64,000 bases of DNA, from assembly GCA_905221615.1 (NCBI GenBank), contig CAJNDT010005997.1, positions 208,668-272,667 of the forward strand, read 5' to 3'. The stretch comes from Symbiodinium sp. CCMP2592 (Eukaryota; Sar; Dinophyceae; Suessiales; Symbiodiniaceae). Made by a program: the position numbers and the translations under genes. Below the pieces are notes generated by a model that saw only the letters and a list, made by a program, of their open reading frames with translations, made no database searches and was not told where the DNA came from. Positions 10,990 through 24,600 of this stretch are shown here, in pieces. Within the stretch, counting starts at the first letter, position 1, and each line of letters opens with the position of its first letter.

Positions 10990-12020
10990 ACTGCAGAAGT
11001 TCTACGGCTCTGGTCTTGGTCAACTCGGCTGAAGACCAGAGCCCTTGCACCTAGGTCTCACCTGCTGCTACACATGCTCCGAATCCTAAAGGTTCTGCTA
11101 CAATCTGCTACACAGCTTGAAGATGCAAGATGCAAATACTAGTCTGGAAGCTGCAGGCCAGTTTCACCCCGTCCTTCCTTGCTTCAATACTCGTGCAGCG
11201 AGATGAGGGAGGGAAAGCCCCAGGGTTGAGCATCTCAGCATCGTTACCTAAATCCAGTTCAAGTCCTTTCCACACTCAAAACACGAAAAGCCAGCAGAAA
11301 GCCCGAAACCCGAAAAAGCCCTGCGCAGAACTGCGAAAGCGAATCAACACATGCCCTGCGCAGATGGAACTTCGATTTCGGCTGCAGAGCGTGCAATTCC
11401 GCAGCACTCCTTCAAGCAACGGTAGCTGTTGTCAAACTTCAACTGATTGAAGAGGCTCGGGAAGGCCTGAAACACGTCTTGTGCCGTGAATCATCTCGCC
11501 CACCTTGCTTAAGTGTTTTCGGGCACAGCAAAGTGTTTCCGCAACACACCGACCAGTCAGACGACCGAACAATGGCATATGGATGCTTAGAAGGACGTCT
11601 CATTGCTCGATTCGCTAAAGTCGCTCGGGCTCGGACGTTTGCAATGTCACAGTTTCTGAAACGCTGGCGAGTGCAACATGACCGTAGCAGTTTTGCTCAA
11701 GAAAGGGCTCAGCTCGTGCATACCTTTGGTGCGGAACTTGAAGCAGCTCATGTTGTGAGCCATGCAGTTGCAGCTTTTTGAGTATGGAAACCACCGTCGT
11801 CAGGATAATGGCACCAACTGCTGTCCAGTACGAGGACAGCAGCCAGGCACTGTGACAACACGATTTGGGCCATCGTTCGCTTCCAATCTATGCTTATGCA
11901 CTCCGTCTTTTGTTCCAACCTTGTAAACTCATGGTTCGTAAACTGGGCCAACCATTGACCACCGCGAGGGATCGCGGGATGAAGTATGCAAAAAACAGTT
12001 CAGAGCGCTTTGCCCGACTC
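10990..12020. other. Unassigned stretch between CCDC113-like and LeuCD genes
   Basis: Short + strand ORFs (11130-11450, 11479-11781) show no domain I recognise. The 3' end of the CCDC113-like gene and the start codon and plastid transit exon of LeuCD should lie here, but neither could be fixed. Confidence 0.4.
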
Positions 12021-12027
12021 GTGCCAG

Positions 12028-15000
12028 GCTGGCCCGCGTACTTTGTACGACAAGATTTGGGCGGACCACTTGGTGAATGAGGCGAGGCAACCTGAGGTTT
12101 GAGTGTTGCAGTGTTGCAGGTGAAACGAATACGCGTGTGGTTCAGTCTTATGCAGGCAGATTGTTCATGACCGACAGACAAACATGCTCTCTGTGCCAAC
12201 TACAGAATTGATCCACGAACAGGTACTGCACTGGCCGGCAAGCTCTCAAACTAAATGCGTGTGTATGCATATTGAAGCATCTTGTTGGTGCTCTCATCAT
12301 GAGCACAGTGGATGCAAGTAAAGTCCCATGCTACATATGTGCATATAGTGAGGCTTGCAATGTGATTGAACACACACAGACACGCACATGCAGTACCGGT
12401 AATCTGTTCCATGGAATGCTTGCACCAAGCTTTATGTTACAGGTAGTATTTAATGTCGCGTTTCTGGATATCCTGTTATGTAGCTGCACATGGTGACCGC
12501 TGTTTGTGTGTATATCAATACAAACGTACATATACATGTACACATATATTTAACATGAAGAAATTGGTAATTACATATAAGATTAAGTAAGCCCGTATGT
12601 ATGTATGCATGTATGCATGTATGTATATGCATCGATATATCTACATATGCATGCTACCCCCTCCAAAACTTACCTCGAAGCCTCCTCTTGTACTTTCTGC
12701 GCTACGTTACGACTCCACTCCGAACTAAAGTCTTGTATCCCACAACCGTTCAAACCAGGATAGTGATAGTGAGTGTTGCCTATTCTCCCCTGTCCAAAAC
12801 GATGCAACCCGCTCAAACCAAGATAATGATGCTAAGTATTGCCTAGCATTCTCTCTCTCTATACAGAGGACATTAGACAGTGCTTCGTGGCGTTGTCTTC
12901 GTTCGAATGGTGTTATGTCGTCATAGACAGGGAATACTAAGCAAAATTTAGTGTCTTTATCTTGGCTTGAACGGTTTTGTGTTGTCGCAGACAGGGCATA
13001 CTAGGCAATTCTTGAACGGTCGTACCTGAGTTTACTTGTTTGAATTGTTATCTACAAGGTATGCTATAATGTATTCTATAAGGTATTCTAAAAGGTATCC
13101 TGAAAGGTATTCTAGAGGATATTTTATGAGGTATATTTCAAGTATACAAAGGGCATATTACATAGTCTTCTGTACTGTAAGGCATTCTAATACTGGGTAT
13201 TCCACATGGTATCCTATAGGCTATAGGGCATTAGAAGGTTTTCTAGAGGGTACTCCATAAGGTATTGTACAAAAGCCCTCTATTTAGTAAGGTATCCTAT
13301 AGGGTATGCTGTATGAACTTGTTTACGGTATATAGAGGGGTATTCTATAAGGTTGTAAGGCTAAATTTTTCTTGGTTCCAGATTTTTCTTCATAGGAACT
13401 CTTACCCAAAAGCTGAAATTCACTTGGGGACATCTCAGATTTTTGGCTCCCATTGGTGTTCATGTTTAAAAACCCTATGTATGAGGCACTTTTTAAGGTT
13501 TTCTTTACGGGATTCCAAAAGGTACCCTGTAAGGTATTCTATAGGTATTCTATATGGCATACATAAGGTATCATATATGGGTGGTCTTCTATGAGGTATT
13601 CAACATAGTATTCCAGATGGTATTGTATAAAGTATTCTATATTGTAGAAGGTACTCTTTAGGTTATGTATAGGAGTATTTTATAATGCATTCCGGTCTCC
13701 ATTTATGGTCAGGCGCCTGGCGTTCCCAGCCCCCCCAATGGTATGGTTTGATAGGGTGGGGGGGGGCTGGCGTGTGCGGAAAGGGGCTGGGGGCCGTTGG
13801 AGCTGCCGCTGGACGGTGGGGTGGTGCTGGCGGCCAGGGCTCACGCCCAAGCCCTTCGCAAGCAAGCCGTAAACTCTATAATGCAGCGCGTGCCCCTGTT
13901 TTGAGCAACCTTAACTTGTACTTGAAACTTAAAACGCTACACCCAACCCTAAACCCCACCTAACTGCAGGCTCTAAGCCTCAAGCAGAGCATACACCGCA
14001 AATGCAAACCCTCCCTAAGCCCTTGTCGACTCGAAGCCTCATGCCTTGTAGCCGTAAACCCAAAACTCAAAAGCTTAAGCTAAACCCAAAACCCCACAAC
14101 CACCCCACAGGGGGAAGAGGCACCCCGAACCCCACACCCCACACCACAGGGGAGGGGGGGGGCCCACCCTATATCCGGACCATTGACCTTTGGGGGGGGA
14201 GGGGGGGGGCTGCGGAGCGCGTGACCATATATATCCCTTACTAGATAAGCTGCGATTTGTCCGAGGAGTTCCTAGATCCTGGATTCTGCGTTTCTTTCAT
14301 ATGAATCCCTTACCCACTCGTAACCTGCAATTCAACTGGGGGACTCTGAGATCTTGGGCTCCACCGGATTTCCCCGATATAAACGCTTCTTCTGCGGAAT
14401 GTTCTATAGAGTCTTGTTCTATAAGGCATATATAGGTGTTACTTTAGAAGGTGTTCTAACAGGTGTTCTATACGTTATGTGCTATGCAACAAAGTATATA
14501 CTAGGTATATAGGGAGTATTCTACAAGGTAGTACAGTATGTTACATGATTTCTTTAAGGTTTGTGGAAGGGGTTTTGTGTAAGGTATTCTACAGACTATT
14601 CTCCTCTCAGATCCTCGGCTCGGACTGATGTTCCAAATTTAGAATCCGTATCTATAGGGTACTCTATAGGGTAGTCGATAGAAAAGTCTGAGAGGTATCC
14701 TGTAGGGTATTATATATATATATATATGTATGTAACGTATACCGGGGGTATCATATAAAAGCGGTCTGCTGCAAGGTATTCTACAGGGTAGTCTGCTATA
14801 AGATGTATGTAGGGTATATAGAAGGTATTGCATAAAGTATTCTACAGTGCATTCTTTAAGACTCTCTATAGGGCATTCTACAGAGTATTCTACAAGGAAT
14901 ATATGGGTGGTATTCTAGAAGGTACTCTATGATATATTCTATATGCTACAGGGTATTCAATAATCTCAATACTGCACAACACAAAGTATTTGGGGTGTAT

Positions 15001-18000
15001 TGGATAAGGTATTACTCAGGATATTCCATTAAGGTTTGTAGTCAGGTCATTCTATATGGTATGTTATAGGCGTTTCTTCGTGTCCGGCATAGGAATCCCG
15101 TGCTCACTAAGCTAAAATTCACCGGGGAATTCTCAGACCTTGGGGTCGGACTGATATTTTCCGGGTACTCTGACAGGGTATATCTCAGGTGACCAGGGGG
15201 TGTTATATATATATATATATATAAAGAGGGTCTTCTAAAGGTATTCTGAAGGGTAAGCAAGTGCACGCGAAGTCATGAGCATTGCAGATGTGCGGCAGTC
15301 ATGCACGTGTCAGCACTCACATGGTCTGAATGCTAATACCTAGCTAGATATGTATCATAAACTCAAAAACAAAACTATGCTCATTTCCACCATATGGTTC
15401 AGTGTAAATACTGAATTCTACTAAAAACCGGCTTGCATCACAGACCAGGGATGCCACGGGAATCTTTGATCCATGAACTCTGATCCCTCGCCGGTTTCAG
15501 TACAAATATTGAGTTATTCTGAATTGTAAAGAAATTTCGCCCGGATCTGAGATCATGAATCAGAGATTGTGCAGAAACCTTTCCGCGGCATCTCTGATCT
15601 CTGATCCCGGCCAGGCTTCAGTATGAATGCTGAGTTATACTGAATTATACTGGGCCCGGCATGCACGGCCCATTTCGGCTTTTCTAGTCATGTTCGTATA
15701 CACTAACATGTGTGTGCGTGCAATTGTTTAGACATATGGTAGCATACATGCATACAGAAAGACTTGGAGATAGTTTCTTTTTTGAGCGGGGTACCATCCA
15801 TATATATATATATGCACCTTTCATCCACAAGTTATGCGACCGAAGCAGGCGGTGTTCAGCTATCCGGTTCTTTATTTACAAGTATGGTGATTGTTGCTGA
15901 CAATGTGAAGGCAGATGGCACAAGCCTGATATACATTGATCGTCACCTTGTCCACGAGGCACCGGCCTGCACCAGCTCCGCTAGGATGTGTGGCAGCAGT
16001 GTGGCTCGAGGTGACAAGCCCTCAGGCATTCGAGGGTCTCAGGCTCAGCAACAGGGAGGCCAGCCCCCGCGCCGTCATTAGTGCTCGGATGGGCTGTAAC
16101 CGGGAACCTCTGAGCAGGTGCGCCGAACAGATTGCACTCTGGCCACAGTGGACCACAATATCCCAACTTCATCGCGGAAGAATTTCAAGGAGCTGTCATC
16201 ATACAGGCCTGCACTGAGGCCCACAAGCACTTGTGCGCAGGACACCAAAAGCTTCATAGAAGAAGCAGATTCGCGGCAGCAGGCAATCATGTGCTTCTCC
16301 TAGAGAGAATGCTTTACGGATTCACGAATCCAGGTTGTAACACTGGAGGACAATGTGCAAGCATTCGGCCGCGACCGCAGCTTCCACTTCCTGCAGACTA
16401 TGATTTTGATATCACATGTGGCGATTTTTGCAGAGACAATGCCAGGACTTCAATCGCTTCAGTCCAGCTGCATTGCCATGTAATGACTTCCGGCAGGCCT
16501 CACCTACTTCGGAATGGAGGACAAACGACAAGGCATCGTGCATGTCATCGGCCCGGAGCAGGCTGGCATGCATCATGCATCTTGCTAATGCTGTAGCTGC
16601 ATTTGATTTATCACTCGTCGTTCGTCTCTTGCTATAATGTTCTCTGCTCTGCTTCTGGACCAGTCGTGTTTCGCTGGTTGCGATTCCAGGTGCCGCTCCG
16701 AGTTCTTGTGTCGATCGCACTATGCAACAGTGATACTTAGTGGTTCTTTTCGCATCAAAAGCTGGCGGAGTCTACTCAAGTGTGCCTTTGTTCCGCTAGC
16801 CCTCCAGAACGCAGGGGTTCACACTCCCTGGAACTACGGTGGTTTGCCGTGGCCTTGGACAGTCCGAATTTTCACACGGCGGTTTCGGGTCATGGACCCG
16901 AAAGTCAGAGATCTTGTAAACGTCCTAAACGGCACCCGACAAGCCCTTTACGGGTAGATTCTTAAGACCCCGTGTTATGGACAACCGGATGGCGGATGGC
17001 CGATATATCCCTCTCCGTGCGGCAAGATCGTCTATTTGCGAATGCGGGATCTTCACATCGCATGAGACAGAAATGACCACGCTTGTGCGAAGGCTGGGTA
17101 CATGAGTTAACCAGCTTTTGTGTTTCTGATTGTGTTTCGACTACAGAGTAAGGATGGTTTGAGATGGCGACCTTTCCGGAAACAGTGTTCACGGAGATGA
17201 CAAGCACTCCTTTTGTACTGCACTTACGCAGTCGCTTTCTGCGCCAGTGTGGTATCGCACAGTCAAGCATCACAAAACTGCGTAACATCGTGTCACGAGT
17301 GTGGTCTTCTTATAATCGGAGTAGGTAATTGTCGGGATAAATGTAGGACGCTAGTGGTGTTACAGAGGGGCAGCGAATTTCGTTGTAAGTTGTTGCGAAT
17401 CCGTGCAGATCATCCAAAACAACTGGTCTGATCGCTTAGGGAAGGAAGGGCTGGCCACCTTATCCCATCTGAACCCAGGCCATTGCAAGCCAGCTTGCAA
17501 GGCAGTATCCCTTGCATCAGCATCTGGGTAACACCAGCATCTATGCACAATGGACCCTATAGGTGCATTTTAAACTGTAAACTGCGAGCCCGTGAAGCAT
17601 CTTATGGAGTTCTCGCGCAGATGCCGCCATTAAATGATCACTCCTTCAGCTCGGAGAGGCGCTGAGAATCCTATTCACTGGGAATGGGGCTTCTAAGTCA
17701 ATCCATCTAATGTGCTGCCCATTCGGCTCATATCATAAACGCATTTCCTTTGAAGTAAGGCCAGGCTGGTGTCAGACCACAGCACAGCCCAATCTTCCTG
17801 CGAAAGGAACTGAATTATGTGCTGCACCTGCAATGATACTTGGCAGTGTATTTGACAGGCTTGTGTACTTCCGAAAACTCCTACTTCCTCCCGATTCCTG
17901 AAAGAATGAGGTGGTAAACCCGAAACCCTGCAAGGGCAGCAAGTTCCAATCCCCACGCCCGAAAATAGAGGAGCGAAAATCTGAAAACCCCAGACCCGAA

Positions 18001-18590
18001 GAGGCTGGAATGGGCAACCCTCAACCACCAAAGGCATGAGTCTTGGCAGAGCCTGTATTTTGGGCGACACTGAGCGAACTGGAACTTGGTAAACCCTGAT
18101 CCCGAAATTTGACAGTAGATGTGCAGATACGTAGGGAGATGTTGCCGGGGTACCGCGAACCGGGAAGCAGATCATGTGGACAACTGGGCTGGGTGGCAGA
18201 AGTGCTTTGGACCACGTTTGTGTCCGGGTGGGGCTGCAGCGGCGCAAGAGGGAGCTTCCTGCAGGCCGAAACACGTCAAGATGCAGAGTGGGCCTCTTCA
18301 AGTTCCGGGAAGCCTGTTTGACAGCTGGTCAGCTTGTGTTTAGAACGGGACTTGTTGCGGTACATACCCGTCACAAGAACCATCATCATGGCCGGCATCA
18401 TCATTCTCATCAACATAGTTGCTCGTCACCCGCATCAGTCAGGGTGCGTCACTCACCGTCATCAAAATCACCTCCGCCACCAGGGTAACAATCATCATCG
18501 TCGTGATTAGCATCGTCATCATCGTCGTCATCACAGTTATCATTGTCATCCTTGCCATCCTCGCCATGATGATGATTATGATGGTCACCG

Positions 18591-18623
<33 letters not shown>

Positions 18624-21600
18624 ACATCAGCATCAGCATCATCATCCGCATCATCATCGTCGCAATCATAGCCATCATCTCCATGACCGAAACCATGACC
18701 ATGAGCGTACCATCGCCACCATCATCCTTCATTCATTATTGTTGAGGTGGTACCCATGTGCTTGGGCCAAATTCCGTCGTGCAGCATAAGGTGGCGACAG
18801 CCACACTTCAACTCATGGAGCCTTCGGAGCTCTTGCTTTTGGTGCGGATCCCTGCTGTCTTGAAACTGGAGTACCCGGAGCCAGGGTGCAGCCCAGCTCA
18901 ATTCGGAAGGCATCGGAACATCTGAAGTCGAACATGTCTTGGCAACCCAGACGCTGTGCCGAGCCCGGAACCTCACAGACCATTGCAGCGAGGATATCCA
19001 TGGCAGACTGCTGGAGAGAGCTGATGCACGGTTGACCGTGGTCAGACCCAAGGCTCATGAACAAGGCAAAGAACATGTTGGAGACTCAGCGAGCTGTCTG
19101 GCGGTAAGAAAGGAGCCCATACCTCATGAGAGAAGCTCCGCCTGATGTCGTGACTGAGTAGGTTGAATTGTTCAGTCCCAAAGTGGCCCCTTGCTTCGCT
19201 GGAATTCCGACTGGAGCTACGGCACAGCAAAGCAGAGGAAATCCTGAAAGGTTTCACACTTTGGTTTTGCTGAAAGGAACATGCCATGAACAAGCGTGAC
19301 GAAGCGCAGCGCGAACCGCTACCTGCAGAGCCTTCAAAGCGGCCCTACGAGACGCCGGAAAAGTGCGCTCCGCACAGCTTGACTTGTAGTACGCGTGGTG
19401 TAGCTCGTGGTACTCTTCGACGTAGTCTTCCTGGTCGTTGTCGTCGCCGCGTCGAAGTCGCCAAGGTGATCAATGTCGTGATTGTCGGCTTCGTCGTCAC
19501 GTGGTGTCGGTGGTATTGTGGTGGTAGTGGTGGTGGCGGTGGTGACGGTGGTGCTGGTGGATGTCGGGTTTGTTCCATTTCGTTGCTCGACGCGTTGGTT
19601 GCTATGCATGATCAATGATTTGCCATGATGCGGCTTAGGCGAGTCAAAGTTTCTGGCAAATTGGCTGAAGGCGTGACTTCCAAGGACCTTTGCCGCGCAA
19701 GATGTCAGACTGCATTTGGAACAGGTTGCAATGTTTTAGCGGCTTTGAGCTGCAGCCGATGCTCACGAAGCGATAATCCCATCATCCTGCCCGTGCTTCC
19801 ACGCGCTGAACATCACAATCCGCAAAGTGCTCATCACTTTCGGGCACTTTCGACATCACTGCTTCGTGTTTATGGTACTTTCCTGTCTGCAACACTCGAC
19901 ATTCACGAATCAATAGCCCACGGCTGTCTTCCGTCAAACCTCCCGAGAAGTGGTCGGTGTTGTGCCAAGATTTCACGCACTCTTGAAGTTCACATGCAAG
20001 CATACAAAGAGAACAAACATGTGCACGGGCACGGATCCGGAAGGGACTTGCATTTTGGGCTGAGGACCTCAAGTGATCGCGCATGAACAACGCGAAAGAT
20101 TTCTCTGTCTCCCAATCTGGCTTGGTCGAAGTCCAGTCGGCATTTTTCATAAACAACAGTTGAGGCTTTGGAGCTTTTCGGCTTGGCCATTCGAGAAGAT
20201 CACACTAAGTTCGGGGATGATCCCTTCCTGATCAGATTCACCGACATCCTGCAGACTTGCAGCACGTACTGGATTGGAAGGCAATGCAACTGACAGGCCA
20301 CACAGACTGGACCCGGAAACACACAAAACAGAGGATAACCACTACAGCTTGTGGTGACGCTTGTCGCCATTTGGAAATCCACAGCTTAGGCCTACTCTCA
20401 TCCTCGTTTACAGACGTAGGATGTGATCTTGCACATCATCGGCGTGATCGGCACTGCTGGTGGCACTGGCAGCGTCATCGAATTCTGCATCTTGTCATCA
20501 ACGTCCTGGGTTCCTAGTAGTACTCTTTTGCCCTTTGGATTTTGGGGTTTCGTTATTAAATCAGAATATTAGGAAAAAGTCCGAGGTGGAGATGTCTTCG
20601 AGAACATGTCCATGGAGGCGCTATGTCCAGTGCTGGATCGTGAGACCCAAATGCTAGCATACGAGCTGACAGAGAGCAAGAGATGCAAAGCCTTGACAAT
20701 TCAGAGAGAAAGAAAGAGGGATAGAGAGATAGAGAAATGGAGAGATGGAGAGATGCAAAGCAAAAGCAGAAAGAGAGAGACAGCGAGAGAGGGCCCCAAT
20801 TGCCTGGCGAGGGACTAAGGAACTAGCCATAGTGGGCGCGGTGATGAGGCCCGGATGCGGGCTAGTGTTCGGGGTTTGGGTGGGTCCCTGCCAGGCAATC
20901 TCCACAGGCCACACCGACCATGGGGGAAAAGCCTCCTAATATTTTGACCCCAATGCCCCTTCTTCCACAACCGCGGAAGAGACGGGGGGGCCTGGGCCCG
21001 GGTCCAGTGCGCTGGACTTAACCCCGGAGAAGCGAAGCGAAGCGAAGAGAGGCCCCAGAGCATGTTCGTGGTTGAAGGAGACTCCATCATCATCCAGCTT
21101 ACTGACAGTGAGTGGAGGCAAGCAGCCTCAGCAGCAAGAGCACAGGAGAGCGGAGCGTAAGCCTTCGGAAGCTAAGCCTAGACAAGCCCCAGCCGCACCT
21201 CGTGAGGCAGCAACTGACGAACAAGACGGTACACACAGCCAACCATCCAACACGGATGCCACGAAGGCAGATAGCACAACCACCCACGGGGGAACACCCC
21301 CCTCCAAAGCTCAGAAGCAAGTGCACTTCGCAGCAGACGTCAAAGACCCTCCTCCGAAGGAGAAAAGCAGAAAGCCTGCAAACAAGCCGAAGCAGCCTCC
21401 ATCACAGCCACCACAAGCTCCGCGGGACTTCAGTGCATTCGTGGACAAGCGAGACCTGAGAGGGAATCGTGGTACGGACAATCAGGAAGCACCACGTGAA
21501 AGGGGGCGACCAGCAACACCCGCGACACCAACAGGCCCCTTCGCACAAGTTCGTGATGGCAGAGACATAGGGGGCAAAAAGAAGAAAACCACAACCACCA

Positions 21601-24600
21601 CGACCACCACGAGCGGCGATGTCGCCGTCCACCCTACGACCACCAGTACCACCGGCATTACAGTGGAAAGGACGACCGCGAGCACCTCCACCACTACCAC
21701 AAGCAACCCAAACATCACCACCCCAGATAGCGACGAGTTGAACTTTATGCAACACATACAGCAAGCACTGCAGCGAGGCGCAGCCCCACTCCCCCAGAAC
21801 GCCCAACAGCCACAACCGCTCACAAGCGGGGATCGACAATTACCGGCAACTATCCCAGACAGCATAGCAGAAGTTCCAGTTGCGCAACATCCACAACCAC
21901 CACAAGCAACCTATACACCTGCTACGAGCACGGACCGCATCGAGCACTACCTCACCCGCATATACAGCCTTTCAAACCAACTTCGCCGGGGGAACATGGT
22001 AGCTCATTTAGCCCAGTGTGCCCTGGCCGATTTGCCCGTCGACAGTCAAACTGAGGCCGAAGTGCTCCGGCACCTTGAGCTTGAATCCATGCCCCCCCCG
22101 AATGTGACGGGGGAACCAGGAGCAAAGCGAGCAAGGGTCGACACGACCTCCACGCCGACCCAACAAGCCCTGCAGCGCATCCGAGCCAAAGCAGTGCAGC
22201 GCTTGAGTGCGGCAAGCAACCATGAGTACATCACCTACTACGACATACAACATGACGTGGATATAGTGCTAACTTGGCTAAATAACCACATACACGCCAT
22301 GGCAAGGCAACCCGCAACAGTGGGGGATGCTAGCGACGGGACCTCACTATGAGCGGGGGATCCAAAACACCCGCACGGTGCTGGGACAAATGGGCACGGC
22401 TCTACAGGGAGTCCAGACCGCTCCGCAAAACCGCGACCACTGGCTTCTGCTCGCAGATGTTGCAAGCTACTTGGCAACCGTGGAGCGCGGGGAACCAGTG
22501 AGCCACCCCGCAGACGTGATCGCCGCCAACCGGGGGATTTTTGCTTCGCACCTTGCCCGTGAACGGCGACAGCGTATTGCCACTGGAGTGGTCCTTCAAC
22601 TCCGAGCCCTTCGCGAACAGCTGCAAGACTGGCCAGGGGGAGAGCTCAACACAGTACATAGAGCCCTCCTGGAGACCTTGGAAGCAGTCGAAGAAGCCCT
22701 TCAGCCACATGTACCAGAACCCCTTGAAGCCGCTCCTCTACACGATCAGGGGGAAGCCCAATGCAATGGTGGGGGAGTACCACATCCAGCCTTTGCCAAT
22801 GTGGCCATGTCCTCCACAGACGGGGGAGGCTGGTGCCTTGCTGAACACCCACGTCGGCGACTCCATGGTGCCTTCTACGGGCGACATGGACCAATCTGAG
22901 GGGGATGTAGGACAAAAGCCACACTTCCGAAGCGATATCTTACTAGCCTGATCTCATGAGAGTTTGTAGTCATGCGTTATTGCTCTTTGCTTCTGTTTCG
23001 GGGGAAAGATCGGGAGCTGGCATGGTTAATCGAGCACACTCTGCCAACTGGTAGTTTCATCCAACATTTTGAGGTAGTGTACTCACACAAATCGCCATCT
23101 TAGCCTAGGTTCCACCGCCTTGAGCATTAGTGTTGGCATTGTACTCCCGCATCGTATGACATGGAACCCAGATTGGCGTACAAAGGTAGCCTTGCCAACT
23201 TGTCATGTGGACAAAAGGGGGAAACTGCACCGGGTTCTCTTCCGCATGCTATGCTTCACTAGATTCTGTATATTTATAAATGACCCCAGTCCACTACAGA
23301 GCTCATTGCAGTCGATAAGATGCACACGTACGACATCCGACGTACCTCTCTCCCCAAAGATGTGGATGATGTTTGATTTTATCGCATGTTCCTGTTTTTT
23401 TTCCAGTCGAGGGAGAGGGGTAAACGAAGGAAGACCACCTAGGCAGAGCACTGACTTTTCGCACCAATGGTTCTGGAAGTTCAACTGTCTCGCATGTATG
23501 CTTATCTGTACTTCACCTTTTATGTTCTTCTGACATTGCAGAAGGAAGAGACGATCCAGAACCAGAAGCCGTAATGGCCAATAACCTCCTTCGCCCTGAT
23601 ACTGCAAAAAACTTGTATGCAAGGGGCAAACTGGCATAAATCATTCCGGGCAGGTCTTCCTCTAAAAGCTGTGATGTTATTCTTGGTCTAAATTAGTACA
23701 TCCTGCTTGTTGTGTTCCACGGGGGAAGAAGCCATAGTGAATGATCGCCTGGCCCCAGAGATAATGTGATCGTATACTAGCTTAGATTTGTTATTCGTGT
23801 TGCTTTCGTGAATGCGACATGGGCCAAGGGAGATCATAAAACAGAAGATAGACAAAGAGGGGAAAACCTTCTGATGCCATAGCTTGTCGTATTAGCTTGT
23901 GGTGGCCTCATGAGAACTTGCAAACCTCAGTCTATCGATGGTGCAGTAGCTTCGCAAATACCGTATGTTCCCCTTTCAGGACGAACCTTTAGTCCTTATG
24001 CCTAGCTTTGATACTTTCGCCTTCTCAGTCCTGATGTTGGGGAAACCGGTATTGCAAGAGTGTCCTTGAAAAGAACATACAACATCGTCTTTCTTTAATC
24101 TACCAATTGAAGCTTTAGCGCATACGATGTTCATTGTTCTCTCGTCACCCCCCGAGTCCGTCAATACGACGGGTGGGCATGATGCCCGGGGGCGCTAACC
24201 CGCCCTCATGCCCGGGAGAGAGAGAAAGAGAGAGAGAGAGAGACGCGAGAGCTGTTCAGGTTGTCTGCCGTAGATCCGGTCAGAGTTCATTTCGATTGCG
24301 ATATGCATGACCTCCACAGCCTTGGCAGGATTGCTTGTTCTCTATCGCACTCGCAAGAAAAGGGGAACCCGTTGTTGCCTTTCGACTTCCCCCAGGGCGG
24401 GAACTTTCCTTAGTGTATCATAGTGTACGGCTTTGCATTTAGCCGTTCTTTGTCTTCGGGTAAGTTTCCTCAATCGATTCTGCCACTATGCTGTATCCTT
24501 GCATGTCAATGCAGCCGCCGGCCAGTAGGCTTAGCCTCGCATCCTATAGGTTGTAGCAGGGTCGTTGCACGCGCAGTGCTCGTGAAATCCTTGCCGACTA

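Noticed and set aside
20838-20848. GTGATGA as snoRNA box C or hammerhead core
   Set aside because: No matching box D or CGAAAC strand was found. The hairpin is reported only as a structured element.
23120-23637. ORFs of 137 and 144 codons on opposite strands
   Set aside because: They overlap each other, have no domain, and fall in the AT-richer tail of the orphan ORF locus.
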